From assembly GCA_019448385.1 (NCBI GenBank), contig JAGTXO010000017.1, positions 186,001 through 250,000 on the forward strand: 64,000 bases of DNA. The letters run 5' to 3'. Of this stretch, positions 1 through 11,900 are shown one piece after another (the stretch's first letter is position 1; every line of letters starts with the position of its first letter). The position numbers were made by a program, and so were the translations under genes. The notes beneath the pieces are model-generated. The model saw only the letters and a program-made list of their open reading frames with translations, made no database searches and was not told where the DNA came from. The stretch comes from Diacronema lutheri (taxonomy: Eukaryota; Haptophyta; Pavlovophyceae; Pavlovales; Pavlovaceae).

Positions 1-2681
1 CTCCTACGCGCAGGCTGTGGCCTGGCAGCTGCCTCAAGGTGTACGGCTCATGCTCCGCCATGCTGGCATCCGCACAGTCAGATCTCGACTTGGTTGTCTG
101 TGACTGGCTGCCTGTCACCATGTTGCAGGTGACAGCACGGGCGCATGCACCCGCAACCCGTGCCCTGGACATCGCCGCCGCCATCCGCGCACGCGCGCCG
201 CGCGCGGCTGACGCGCGCCGCGCGCCACGTGCCGCGCGCCGCGCGCCGTGCTGCGCCCCATCCCCACCATACCCGCCCGCCGCACACGGCACATCCTTCG
301 CATCAGGCGTGCAAGACGACCGGCGCGAGCCGCGCGCTGCAAGCCGAGTGCGTGCAGAGGCTCGCCATGGCCCTTCGCTCGGCCGAGTGCCAAGCCTTTG
401 CAACTGACGTTGCGGTAACGGCCTCAACCGTCCCCATCGTCAGCTTTGCGTCGCATCTGCTCCCAAAGCGGCGGCGAACGCGGGCAGGCGCGCACCCTGA
501 CGCCGCGGCGGCGAGGACTGCGACGCGCGCGGCGGTGGGCGCGCGCCGCCCGGGCGCTGGCGTGGGCATGAGCGACGTGGCCAGCGGCGCGCGCGCCGAC
601 GGCGTTGGCGACGAGGCCGACGCGGACGCGGGCGACGGTGCTGGCGACGGCGACACGCGCGCGGCCAAGGGCGCGAATGCCGCGCGCAGCGCCGGTGGCG
701 GCGGCGCCTCCCACGGCGCACACCGCGGCGCGGACGGCGCGCTGCGCGCTGGCGCTTCCCCGGACACATCGGAAAGTAACGGTCGCATCCACGTGGACAT
801 CAGCTTCTACGCGCCAGGCCACCATGGCCTTCGCACGATGGAGGTGATGCGCAGACTTGTCGCGACAAACCCACCGCTCGTGCCCATTGTGCTCTTTGTC
901 AAAGCGCTGCTCAAGGCCGCCGGGCTCAACCGGCCGTTCACGGGCGGCCTCTCGTCGTATGGCGTCGTGATCTTTGCGATGCGCCTGTTACGCGATGAAT
1001 ACCGATCACTCGCCGAAGGCGCGGCGGACGCGGCGGAGGCGGAGGCGGCGGTGGCGAGGCAGGCGCTGAGCGAGCACGTCGCGTCGCACGCCGCCGCGCT
1101 CGCCGCCGCCGCCGCCGCGGGCGCGGCGGCGGCCGCGGGCGGCGGTGACGCTGCGAATATTGCCGAGGCGGGCGCGGCGGCCGCCGCCGCGTGCGTGGCG
1201 AGCGGCGACGGCGGCGGCCGCGGCGGTGCAACGCTGCCCGCCGCCGCCGCCGCGTCCGCCGCCCTCGCCGCGGCGAGCGGCGGCGCAGCCTGTCTGCCGC
1301 TGCTACCGCCCGCGTCTCCTCAAGCGCACGCCCAGCTCGCCGCCTCCACCTTCATGGCGCACATGCTCCCCTCCGCAATCGCCGCGCACCGCCTCTCGGC
1401 CGCAGCCATCGGTGCGCCGCTGCTCCCGCCGACCGCGGCCGCAAGCGCTCTTGCACTCGCGCCACAGCGCCCGCCCGGCGCCGCCGATCGCGCCACGCCC
1501 GGCGCGGACTCGTTGAACGGCGTCGGGAACGGCGTCGGGAACGGCCTGCCCGAGACCCTGCCTGCGGCCACGGAGCTGCTGCTGCTCACCAACTTGGGCT
1601 GTGTCCTCACGCGCCTGCTCGGCAGGCTCTCCGACGGCAACTTTTCACCTGAGCATGAGGTACGGAAGCTGAGGCCAAAAGCGCCGCGCGCGCGCCCCGT
1701 GCGCGCACGCCGCCGCTGACGCCGCCGCATTGCCATAACGCGCGCGCCCACACGCCACGCTATCAACTCGGCGCGCCCACGCCGCTGACCCGTGGGCTCT
1801 TTCCCTCCAACGGCTCGCCGCCGCCATGCTGCCCCCTTCCCCCCCTTCCCCTCGCCTCCCCTCCCCTCCCCTTCCCTCCTCTGTTCCTGCGCCGCACCGC
1901 CGCACCGCCCCGTCCGCCCATTGCCCCGTCCGCCGCTCCCCCATCCGCCGCCTTCCCGTCCGCCCACCGCCCCGTCCGCGGGCGCGCGCCGCGGCCGCAC
2001 GGGTCGTAGGGCATCTCAATCACGGACGGCGTGTCCAGCTCGGGCCTGCCGCTCGGCGGCTGGCTGCGCAGGCGCGCATCGCCTCAGCTCGACCACTTCC
2101 GTTGCGACTCCCTCGTTCTAATCGATCCGGCACACATCGGTAAGCGGGAGGCGTGTAACGGTCGGCGAGGGGGAAAGGGGGAGGGAGGACGAGATGAGGC
2201 GGACATTGCTTTGGAGCGGGCACGCACGCGTCAGCCGGTCCTGCACCGTCGCGTGCGGCCCCCCTCGCCGCGCCGCCATGCGTGCCGCGTGACCTCCGCG
2301 CCCTCACCGCGTCCGCTGCGCCGCGCGGTCCCCCCCCCCCCCCCCCCCTCCCTTAATTCAACTCCTGTTTTGGGGGCAGACAACAACATAGGGCGCAATT
2401 GCTACCGCATCGGGCAGGTGCAACGAACATTCTCGCATGCACTGCGCTCCATTCACGCCCTCAGCCAATCGGCAGCGCAGCCGCCCGCAGTCGGGACGAG
2501 CGCGCACGGAGGCGAGGCCGGAGGAGGAGGAGGTGGCGGCAGCCCTCGCCCGGCTACGCAACGCGCCCTTCCTCCGCTCCAGCCACTGCCTCCGCTCCCG
2601 ACTACGCCGCTGAGCGCTGCCGAGATGCGAGCGCACGGCCTCGCGCTGCTGCGCGCGCTCACTGGCGAGGGCGCCTCTTGA
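1..2681 (+). CDS. Non-canonical poly(A) polymerase, Trf4/PAPD5-like (5' end missing)
   Basis: This is the 3' part of a nucleotidyltransferase that would add short A-tails to nuclear RNAs for exosome processing (known for the Trf4/5, PAPD5/7 family). Exons read as <1-128, 307-1659, 2010-2139 and 2380-2681; all introns are GT-AG and the phases match. Exon 1 holds the catalytic GS...SDLDLVV motif (two of the three catalytic Asp). Exon 2 holds the third Asp in HVDISF and the central-domain NRPFTGGLSSY motif. Exons 3-4 hold the PAP-associated end (LVLIDPAHI, then DNNIGRNCYRIGQVQ). An Ala/Gly-rich insert of roughly 190 residues sits between the central motifs and GCVLTRLLGRLSDGNFS, and another of about 130 lies before HVDISF. 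The last intron has a run of about 18 C upstream of its acceptor. The start codon lies outside the window. The family call is firm; the subtype is not. Confidence 0.85.
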
Positions 2682-2789
2682 GTCGGGCCGTCTCAGTGTG
2701 TGACTGTGTGGCCATCGCGCTACCCGGCTGCCACCGTTCGATCCTGAGTCAGTATGTCAGGCTTCAATGCGGTGGGCTCGCACCCGATG

Positions 2790-3941
2790 TCAGACGAAGT
2801 GCAACTCGCGATCGCCCCAACCGAGCGCCGCCTTGTGCCGGTCGAAGTGGCAGCGCATCTCCGACAGGATCCGCTCGTGCAGCTCGTCGATCTGCGCGTC
2901 GGTCGGCGCGTCGACGCGCGGCACGTCGATCACGCGCCCGAAGACCATCGTGATCTGCGCGCGCCGCGGGATGGGCAGCCCCCACCGCCCCCAGTATACG
3001 AAGAGCGATGCCTGCAGCCGGCGCGAAACAGCCTCGAGAATTCCAAAACTGTCATACCAGCAGGAGAGGACCTGCGTGTTGCCGAAGGAGTAGGCGGGCA
3101 GGATCGGCGTGCCCGTACGCAGCGCGAGGCGCGCGAGCCCCTTCTTCGAGCGCAGCGCGACGAACTCGCCGCGCGGCGCCGCGTGCATCCGGAAGATTCC
3201 GGCGACGCCGTCTGGGACGATGCCCACGCACGTGCCCGCGTCCGTCGCACGAATGATTGATGTGCGGTCGACGCCGACGCACGGGAAGAGGGTGAGGTAA
3301 CGCAGGAAGGGCGTGCGGAAGACGACGGACGCGGGCGCGCCGCGGAAGGCGCGGAAGCCGAACGTGTTGATCGCCGGGATCGAGAGCACGTTTGCGAATG
3401 GAAGGACGCCGTGCGGCGGGCCCGCGCCGATCCACGCGCGGCTCTCGCGCGCGACGTCCATGTCGTCGTCGCACCAGACGAAGCGGTACGAGAAGTATTT
3501 GTACAGCCACAGCGTGAAGCGCGTGCCGCCCAGCCAGCGCCCAAAGTCGGCGCCCGGCATCGGGTGGAGCGCGAGCGCGAGCGAGCCGAGCACGACGAAC
3601 GCGCGCGCGCCCCATCCGCCAAACACGAGGGTGGCGAGGCCGCCGAACGCCCAGATGAGCGGCCCACCCAGCCAGACGAGCATCACGAGCACCACAACCG
3701 CCTCCTCGTGCCACGCCATCGGCGCAACGGCCGTGAGCGAGTCGCGCGCAAACCCGTCGGCGCCGGCGTGCTTGACCATCGACGCGACGACGGCGCGCCG
3801 ATCGGCGTCAGGCAGCGCGAGCACCTCGCGCGACGCCGCGTGCATTGGCAGCACGTGGAAGGATGTCGGGCTGTCGAGCATCGCGCCGCGCACCGGGCCG
3901 CTCGCGCGGCGAATGAGACGCGGGTGCGTCGCACCGCACAC
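2790..3941 (-). CDS. Type 2 diacylglycerol O-acyltransferase (DGAT2 family)
   Basis: Single-exon gene of 383 aa, the usual DGAT2 length. It would acylate diacylglycerol to triacylglycerol at the ER or lipid-droplet membrane. A hydrophobic hairpin (about residues 79-122) is followed by the PHG active-site motif (GPPHGVLPF), by a VFRTPFLRYL block, and by the conserved RSKKGLARLALRTG and PAYSFGNTQV blocks. The C-terminal part ends normally. The first Met is at 3941; a Met at residue 21 (MLDSPTS) is an alternative start. Monoacylglycerol and wax-ester acyltransferases share these motifs, so substrate specificity is inferred. About 100 bp separate it from the Trf4-like gene (convergent) and from the end of the giant gene. 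Confidence 0.9.
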   Translation of the reverse strand: MCGATHPRLIRRASGPVRGAMLDSPTSFHVLPMHAASREVLALPDADRRAVVASMVKHAGADGFARDSLTAVAPMAWHEEAVVVLVMLVWLGGPLIWAFGGLATLVFGGWGARAFVVLGSLALALHPMPGADFGRWLGGTRFTLWLYKYFSYRFVWCDDDMDVARESRAWIGAGPPHGVLPFANVLSIPAINTFGFRAFRGAPASVVFRTPFLRYLTLFPCVGVDRTSIIRATDAGTCVGIVPDGVAGIFRMHAAPRGEFVALRSKKGLARLALRTGTPILPAYSFGNTQVLSCWYDSFGILEAVSRRLQASLFVYWGRWGLPIPRRAQITMVFGRVIDVPRVDAPTDAQIDELHERILSEMRCHFDRHKAALGWGDRELHFV

Positions 3942-4048
3942 TTTTCCTGCCCGCGCTCGCCAGTCACAGCGGCGATCCGCGGGTCACAGACTCACAGGGT
4001 GATGACTGGTGAGTGGTGACTCGACTCGACTCGTACGTGGACAGTGGG

Positions 4049-5920
4049 TCAGTGCCCCGTCAACGGTGGGTACGGCGGCGGCCGCGCCGACCCGGACTGG
4101 AGCTCGCGATCAAAGTCGAGGAGTTCGGCGGCACCGCGGATCACGCCATTCGCGAGCGCCACCTCGTCCAGCCCGAGCGTGTAACGGTTGCTCACGCGAA
4201 CAATGCCGTCCGTCTGCATGCCGCCCTCGCCCGCCACCGGCGCAAGCTCGGCGCGCAGAGCGCGCGCGCCGAGCCACGCGTCGAGCGCGCCGCTCTCAAG
4301 GCGCGACGCGGCGGGCGCGCGCACGGCGAGCGTGAGTCGCATGGCCGTGCCCACGTCAGACGGCTCGGCGACGAGGAAGCCCAGACGAGGGGATCGTTCA
4401 AACGCGCTGCCAGCTGCCCTGAGCTCCGCGTCGAGCGCGCTCGCGAGCGTCGCGACGCGGTGAAAGGCCGAGCGCACGTCGGCGCCCTTCTCACGCAACG
4501 ACAGCTCAAGGTGCTCGCGCCAGTTGAGGCGTGCAAAAAGCGTGCGCGCGCGGTTCTCGTAGACGCCGCGACCGTGTGGCATGTCGCGATCGAGGCTGAC
4601 GACCGGCACGGCACACGGGAGCGGGGAGGCGGACGACAGAACGCGGTGGAGAGTGATGGGGAAGCAAAGAGCGGGGGGTAGGGGAGAGGGGGGGGGGGGA
4701 AGAGCGGGGGGAGGGGAGAGGGGAGAGGGAGGACGCGAAACGGGGACGCGTGATTGCGCACAGGTGCGTGGCGTGCGAAGGCCCGAGAGGGCGCCGCGAG
4801 AGGCGTGGCGCACGCGACGCGAGGCGCGCGGCGCCCCCCCCCCCCCCCCCTTCCCCCCTCCCCTCCCCTCCCCACCGATCCCTCTCCCTGGCGCGCGGCG
4901 CTGCTCGAGGTGCGAACACCGCGCAGGCAGGCTGGTGCGCTCCCTGCCGCCCCCCCCCCCCCCCCCCCCCCCCCCCCGCCCCCCTGCCGCGCGCGCGCGC
5001 TACGCGCGACATGCGACGGCGCACAGAGGCGCGCGCACCCCCAACTCAAGACCCGAGCGTCCTCGTGCTCGGCGGCGTCTGGCATCGAGCCCTCGAGCCG
5101 CAGCCGCGATGCCGTCTCCTCGTCCACGCCGCCGGGCATGCGCGCCCACGTGGCCGAGCCGGGCGCGGGGTAATAACTCCCGGCGAGCCTGCCGCCCACG
5201 CTCACGAGGGCCGTGACCACGCGCTCCTCCACGGCCGCGCGCTCGTTACGACCCATGCATGGCGGCAGGCAGTACCCGACAAGCGAGCGGACAATGCGCA
5301 CACGAAGCCACGCGACGGAGGAGGGCGGTAGCAGCGAGAGCGCATCGAGCACGAACGGCGCGTCCGCCATCGTCAGACGCGTCGCCGGCTGCCGCGGCAC
5401 GACCGCCGCTCGGCCATGCGCGGGCGTTGTGGCAGCGGGCGCGAGCATGGCCGCATTCGGGTGCGCGAGCAGCGCGAGCAGCGGATCGAAGAGCGGGCGG
5501 AACGTCTCGTAGCAGTCCGCATCGCCCGCCATCGCGCCGACTGTCCCAGTGTTGTGCGTAGCCTCCCACTCGACACCGCCGCGCAGTGTCGAGTCAAGTG
5601 AGGTGCCCAGTGCGCTGCGCGTGGAGCGCACTGAGTCATACACTTGCCGAGTGAGCACACGAGAGAGAAGCAGTGACTGGCGAGGAATACCGTGCGGCGG
5701 GTCGCACGCACGCGGCGGCCATCAGCGCAGCGGGCGGGCGTTGGGCGCGCCGCGCGCACGCCCCTTCGCACCGCGCGCGCACGCACGTCCGCCCGCGCCG
5801 CGCGCGTGCGATCCGCCGAGTGCGCGCGTGCGCGGTTACGCGATGACGCGCGTGCGCGGTGACGCGACAGGCGCGGCTCACCTCCGGCTTCCCCTCGAGG
5901 CTCGGCAAGTGACCCTCGTA
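4049..5920 (-). other. Phosphagen (guanidino) kinase-like domain of the giant gene
   Basis: Across three exons the translation follows creatine/arginine kinases: LPSLEGKPE then SLLLSRVLTRQVYDSV (N-terminal entry), TVGAMAGDADCYETFRPLFDP, RVRIVRSLVGYCLPP (the ATP-phosphate Arg cluster, kept), GGRLAGSYYPAP, VLSWGLDRDMPHGRGVYEN, LGFLVAEPSDVGTAMR and the C-terminal VRVSNRYTLGLDEVAL. By-eye comparison shows losses at signature positions. NEEDHLR reads NWREHLE, the reactive Cys of T-C-P-S/T reads Glu (AEPS), and the QVRGT Arg reads Ala, while a Glu at the GEHTE position remains. Family membership is clear; catalytic competence is doubtful. A regulatory or pseudokinase role is inference. Confidence 0.8.
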
Positions 5921-8900
5921 GCAAGCGGACGTGTCCGTTTCATCCTCAGCAGGGTCGGCGCCCGGCTCAACGCCGAGCGGCGCGGCGATGGGGGCGGACG
6001 CCACCGCCCCGCCACCCGCCGTGCCGCCCTGTGCACCGGCGGGCAGCAATGCGCTCGCCGCTGTGCCGCTCGGTGCGGTCGCGGGCTGCGCGATGGCCGA
6101 CTGCGTCTGCCGCTGCGGCTGTGTTAATGGGGCGGACGAGTCCGGCGAGTCCGGGGCGGTCGAGTCCGGCGAGTCCGTAAGGGCGGTGTAGAGCTGCGCG
6201 TTTGAACGGAGCAGCTCGAGCAAAGGGCCTGCGCGCACGCACGCGCGGGTTGGGCCCCGGTTGCCATCCGCGCGTGCGCGCAACGGCGGCCGCAAGGAGT
6301 ACACACTGCTCGCAGCGCTCCCGCTCGCACCGAGACACATGACGCGGCGGCGCGCGCGCGCGCGGCGGACGGGCGCGCAACGCATCGCATCTCGCGCGCA
6401 TGCTGCTTGGGGGCAGCCAATGCTCGTCGAGGGGGCGCGAAACGCTCAGCGCGCCTCACCGCACAGCCGTTCAAACGGCCGCCGGCTGACCGAAACAAGC
6501 CGCACGTCGCTCACCGCCACAACCCCTGCCGCGCGCGGCCTGTCCGAGATGAGCGCGAGCTCGCCAAAGTAGTCACCAGGCTTGGAGTACACTTTGACGC
6601 ACACCTCCACCAGCTCGTCGTCATCGTCGACGCCGCCGCCGCCGTTGCCGCCGCCGTTACCGCCGCCGTTACCGCCGCCGTTGCGGCCGCCGCTTGCGCC
6701 ACTCGGCGCGACGCCGCGCGGCGCGGCAGCGGCGGTCGTGGCGGCCGCGCCGTCACCGCTGGCTGGCGCGGCGGCGCGCGCATTCGCAGCTGCGCGCGCG
6801 GCCGTTGCGAGCGCACTCGCAACGAGTGCATGGGCAGCTGCGGTAACGGCGGCAGCTGCGGTAACGGCGGCAGCTGCGGTAACGGCGGCAGCTGCGGGGA
6901 CGGCATGCTCCTCGGCCACGTGGCTCGCGTTAGCACTGTCGCTCGCAGGCGCATCTGCGTCGTCGCCCGCGTCATCCGCGGCGGGCGCCTCCTCGAGCGC
7001 GCCCGCTGCGCGGAACACGGCGGCGGGCGCGGCGCTCGGGCGGAGCACCTCCGCCCCGTCCTCCGCTGGCGGCCGCTCGTGCGGCTCGGTCGTGCGCCGC
7101 GCGCCCAAGGTCATCGGATCCGGCGCCTGTCCGGGTGAGCGCTGCGTCGATCCGGACGCTGCTGGCTCGGACGCGAGCGCAGCGGCCGTCGCGGCGATGC
7201 GGGCAGGCAGCCACGCGCGCGCCTCGCAGCAGCCGCTCTCGAGAATGTACCTGCAGAAGCGACGCGGTGCAGCGCGGCGCGCGGCGCGGGCGCGTGCAGG
7301 GCGCGTCTCGCGGCGGGCGCGGGCGTGGAGGAGAGCGCGTGGCACGCTCGGCAGGGAGGGTGCGTGGGATATGCTTGGCTGCGTTGACGAGGGCGAGCGC
7401 ACGTGGCGGAGGCGCACGGCGAGCCGCCAGCGGTGTGCAATGGCTGCCGCGATGGCCGCACATGCAGCGGACGCAGCAGCAGCAGCAAGCAGCAGCAGCA
7501 AGCAGCAGCAGCCAAGTCCATAAGAACACGTGCGCGCGCGGTTGCGCCGCCGCCGCGATCGCGCGCACATTCGATCGACCATCTCGCCAGTATCGCCCTG
7601 CCTCACAATCATGTCGCCATGCGCAACGCGCTCCTCGACCAGGCATTCTGCGATTGCCGCGCGCGCGGTCTCGTCAAGCGACGCGAAGAGCGGGATGGCC
7701 GCGACGTACGCCGCGTTCCGCGCGTTGCGCTCCGACGCCGCGCAGAGGAGGATGTGACGAAACGTTGCGCGGTCGAGGGTCCACAGCCGCGCGCCGGGCC
7801 GTACGGCCGCGCCGCCAGGCGCAGCGGGCGCGGCGGCCGCCACGCGGACGGTCGCTGCGCGCGGCGTGTTGTACAGAAGCGCGAGCTCGCCAAATGAGTC
7901 GGAAGGGCCGAGCGAGAGGGCCTTGCGTCCGGGCGGGGGCATGCCGGGCACGGCGAGGAAGACGTCGACAGAGCCTGCGCAGCGTGGCTCGGAGCGTGGA
8001 CGGGCGGGCGCGGCGCGCGCGTGGGTGCATGTGCATGCGCGAGGCCGCGTGCCGGGGCCCACAACGCGCGCGCGCGCGCGAGTGGCGCGCGTGACAGCGC
8101 CTCGTTTGCGCGCGGCCACGCGCGGCCACGTACCCTCGTCAATCAGATAAAAGTGCTCCGCCACGCGCTCACCCTGCGCAATCACAACCTCGCCCGGCGC
8201 GGCGGCCGCGACGCGCAGCGCGCGCGCGCACGCCTCGCGCTGCTCTAACGGCAGCCGCGACAAAAGCCGGTTGCGCGAGAGCGCCGTTCGCGCGCGCTCG
8301 AGCTCGGCGGCCGAGAGCGCGGGCGCAGCGTTGGCAGTGTTCGCGCCGTGCGCGCCGTCCGCCATCGTCAGCGCCGCCGTGCCGCAAACGCCCCAGGCTT
8401 CGTCACCGGGCGCAGACACGGCGGTGGTCGCGGCTGCGCCGAGCTGCGCCGGCTGCGCCGCGTCCGTAGACTCGGACGAGACGCCGAAGCGGCGCCGCCT
8501 GCCTCCGCCCGATGGCAGGCCCGACGCCAACGTGCGCAACTCTGTGCCCGAGAGCGTCTCGTTCGATGGACGTGCGCTCGGCGCGCCAGCCACGACGAGC
8601 CCGGCGTGCGACGAGGCGGCATCCGCGCTCGCGGCGCCCGCGGGCACGGCCGGACGCGCGATTGCACCGGCCGGGTGACGTGCGCTGCTCTCACCCGACG
8701 CAGCCGCGGGCACGGCCGGACGCGCGATTGCACCGGCCGGGTGACGTGCGCTGCTCTCACCCGACGCAGCCACGGGCACGGCCGGACGCGCGATTGCACC
8801 GGCCGGGTGACGTGCGCTGCTCTCACCCGACGCAGCCGCGGGCACGGCCGGACGCGCGATTGCACCGGCCGGGTGACGTGCGCTGCTCTCACCCGACGCA

Positions 8901-11900
8901 GCCACGGGCACGGCCGCGCCGTCCGTGCGTCCGCCATCTGCATCTCCTTTAGCGAGGGCGGCGTTCTGCGGCTGGGTCGGGCGCCTTGCCGCTACGCTGG
9001 CAGGCTGCGAGCAGGCAGGGGCAGTCGGTCGCGAGGTGATCGAGGCGAACCCGCCGCCTCCGCCGCCGCGCGAGCCCGACCGAGCCGAGAGGGGACGCTG
9101 CCACGCGGGCGGCGGCTGGTTTGGCGGAAGGGGCGCTGCCGCGGCGGGCGGTCCGGTGGCAGGCGGTCCGGCAACGAGCTGTGCGGTGGCGACGAGCGGT
9201 GCGGCGGCGAGGGGCGCGGCGGCGAACGGCGCGGCGGCGAGCGGCGCGGCGGCGGGCGCCGCGGCGGACAGCTCGGCGCCCTGCTGCGCGCGATCCGTCG
9301 TGGCGACAAGCGCATCGCCGCTCACGCGCTCACGCAACGCCGTGCTGGCGGCTGCGGCTGAGGCGGTGGCTGCGGCCGCGGCGCGAGCCTCGGCTGCAGC
9401 CGCCGCGGCGGACACGCGCGCCACGTGCTCGCCCGCTTCTTTGGCGGGCTGCACGGCTGGCTGCTGCGGCTGCGTCTGCTGCTGCTGCTGCGGCTGCGTC
9501 TGCTGCTGCGGCTGCGACTGCTGCTGCTGCTGCTGCTGCTGCTGCGCAGAAAGCGGTGCACCCGTCGTATGTGCCTCGGGTGCGAGCATCGTCTCAGCCG
9601 CCGCGCTGGCCGCTGGCAGCGTGCACGCAGACAGGCCATCGCGCGCGGCAGTTGGCGTGTGCGCCGCGGCCTCAGCCGTGGAGTGCGTGGTTTGCGGGGC
9701 GGGCGCAAGCGGAGGGCGCTGGGAGGCGAGGCGGCGCAGTGCGGCCTCAGCTGCCGCCTCGCGCGGCGAAGGGAGCGGCGGCGCCGGTGGCTCGCCCGTC
9801 TGCGGCCGCGCCTCGGCGTGCGGGTGCGTCGTGGCGTCCGGTGGCGACGAGCGGCCATCGTTTGGCTCGACTGCGACTGCGGCTGCGGCCGCGGCTGCGG
9901 CTGCGGCCGCGGCTGCGACCGCTGCAGGTGCCGCACCTGCGCACGCGGCCGCGCCGCGTTCGGCGCCTGCGCTCGCGTCCGCGCTATGTGCCGGCGGCGG
10001 ATCTGCGAGCGCCGCCATCGTGCGCAGCAGCGCACCTCCTGCGCTGGCGCTGGCAGCAGCACCAGATCCGCCGCCAAAACCGCCACCCTCTGCGCGATCG
10101 GACGCGCTGGCGCGTGGCCGCGTCTCGTCCGCGGCTCCGGCGGGCGGCGGCTGCGCGGGCGCCGCCAGGGCAGCGAGCGCGCCAGGCACTGCCGCAAGCA
10201 CAGACGCGCGCGCTTCACTGCCCGTCGCGCTTGGCTCGTCGGTGGCCTGCTCGTGCTCGGCCAGCGTGGCAGCCGGCCGCGGCCCCGTCCCCCCTGACGG
10301 CGCATCAGGCCCAGGCTGCTGCCGCGGCCCGGGCCGCAGCTGCGGTCGCGCCTGCGCGCCACTCGCCCTCGCGAGCGCGTCGCGCCGGCGCTCCACCGGC
10401 GCCGTGAGCGGCGCGACCTTCTCGCCCCTCTGCGCGCACCCAGCCCCAGCGTGGGCAAAGCGATAGTCCCCATCGTGACCGTCGCCTCCGCTGCCAGCGC
10501 CGGGAGCGGGCGGCTGCGCCCTCGCGCTCGTCTCGCACATCGACGCGCGGTTCGGACGCAGCGAGCGCCCGTTTGTTGCACGCGTCTCGCCCCGAGCGCC
10601 GTCGTCGCCGTCGCCCTCGTCCGAACTGTCAAGCGCCGCGGCCAGTCCGCCGCGCTCGAGCGATTGCCGCATCCTGTGTGCGGCCGCCTGCGCCTGCCCG
10701 TCGCCTTGCCGCCAGGCGAGCGAGGCGTAACTGTCGTACTCGCCAAAGAGCTCAGCGCCGTCGCCATTCGCGTTGAGCGGCTCCCACCGCACGTCGAGCG
10801 GCGCGCCCATCTGCGCGAACAGCGTGTCGATGTGCGTGCCCTCTGGCGAGCCGCGGTCGAGGCCTCCGCGCTGCTCACCGTGCGCGGCATCGGGCCATTC
10901 GCCGCTCCACTTGCCGGTACGGCCACCGCCCTCCGCGTCGCGCCCATCGCGGAGGGCGCCGGCGCGACCGCCATCGTAGCCGTTCCGGACACCGCGGTCG
11001 TAGCCGCCATCGCGCAGCCCAGCGTCAGTGCGAACGTGGTGGCTGTGCGAGGGATGCAGCTCAGCCTGGCCGTTGGCGGGATCGACGCCGCCGCCGCGCG
11101 CGTGACCAGCCGAGCCCTCCGAGGCCGCGCTCTCGTCATCGCCACCAGCGCAAGCGGTGCGCTCGGCGGCCGCGCCGGCCGCGTTGCGCGCGTGCGACAG
11201 GCGCATCTGCGGCGAGCGCGTGGGCGAGCGCGGCGACGAGCCTGCGGCGGGCCGACCGATGCCACCGATGCGCGGCGGCAGTCGTACGCTAATCGCCAGC
11301 GGCTCCTTCGCGCCTTTGCTTGACCCATCGTCCTGTGCGCCGCGGCACACCGCGTACCCACCGAAAGGCGCCGCGCCTCCGCCGAGCGCGCCACCGTCCG
11401 CCGGCGCATAGCCCGGCTGCACCAGGCCGCCGAGCGCATCCTGCACCATCTCGTACAGCACCGCCGCGACGCGCGCCGTCGGCGGGAATGCGCCGTCGCC
11501 AATCTTCGACGCGAGAAGGGCATGCAGCAACGGCACGCCGTCCCGCTCCACATGCACCCACACCTCGAACGCGCCCACGCGTGGCCATGCCTCGACGCGC
11601 GCGGCGGCGCCGCCGCCTGTGCCGCCGCTGCCGCTCGCGACTGGCGCGCCGCTGCCGCAGCTGAGCGACGTTGAGCCGCCGCACGCGGCGGACGCGGCGG
11701 TGGCGGCGGCGGCGAGCGCCGACGCGCGCGCCGCGCGCGCGCCCGAGCCCGCGGGCGCGAGCGCGTTGCGCGCGCGCAGCGCGGCAAGACCCGACGCGCC
11801 CGCGCGCGCGAGGCGCGGCGACAGCGATGCGGACGCGCCGCCGCCCATCCGCATCAGCGTTGCCGACGTGGCGTTTGAGCGCGCCGAGTCAATAGCGGGC

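Noticed and set aside
5636-6385. Separate start codon for a stand-alone phosphagen kinase (Met at 6385 or 6340)
   Set aside because: Both Met lie in the intron 6229-6459; the exon that follows has none before the kinase begins.
7135-10466. Long + strand frames opposite the giant gene
   Set aside because: Shadows of the coding strand: low-complexity Arg/Ala strings with no motifs.
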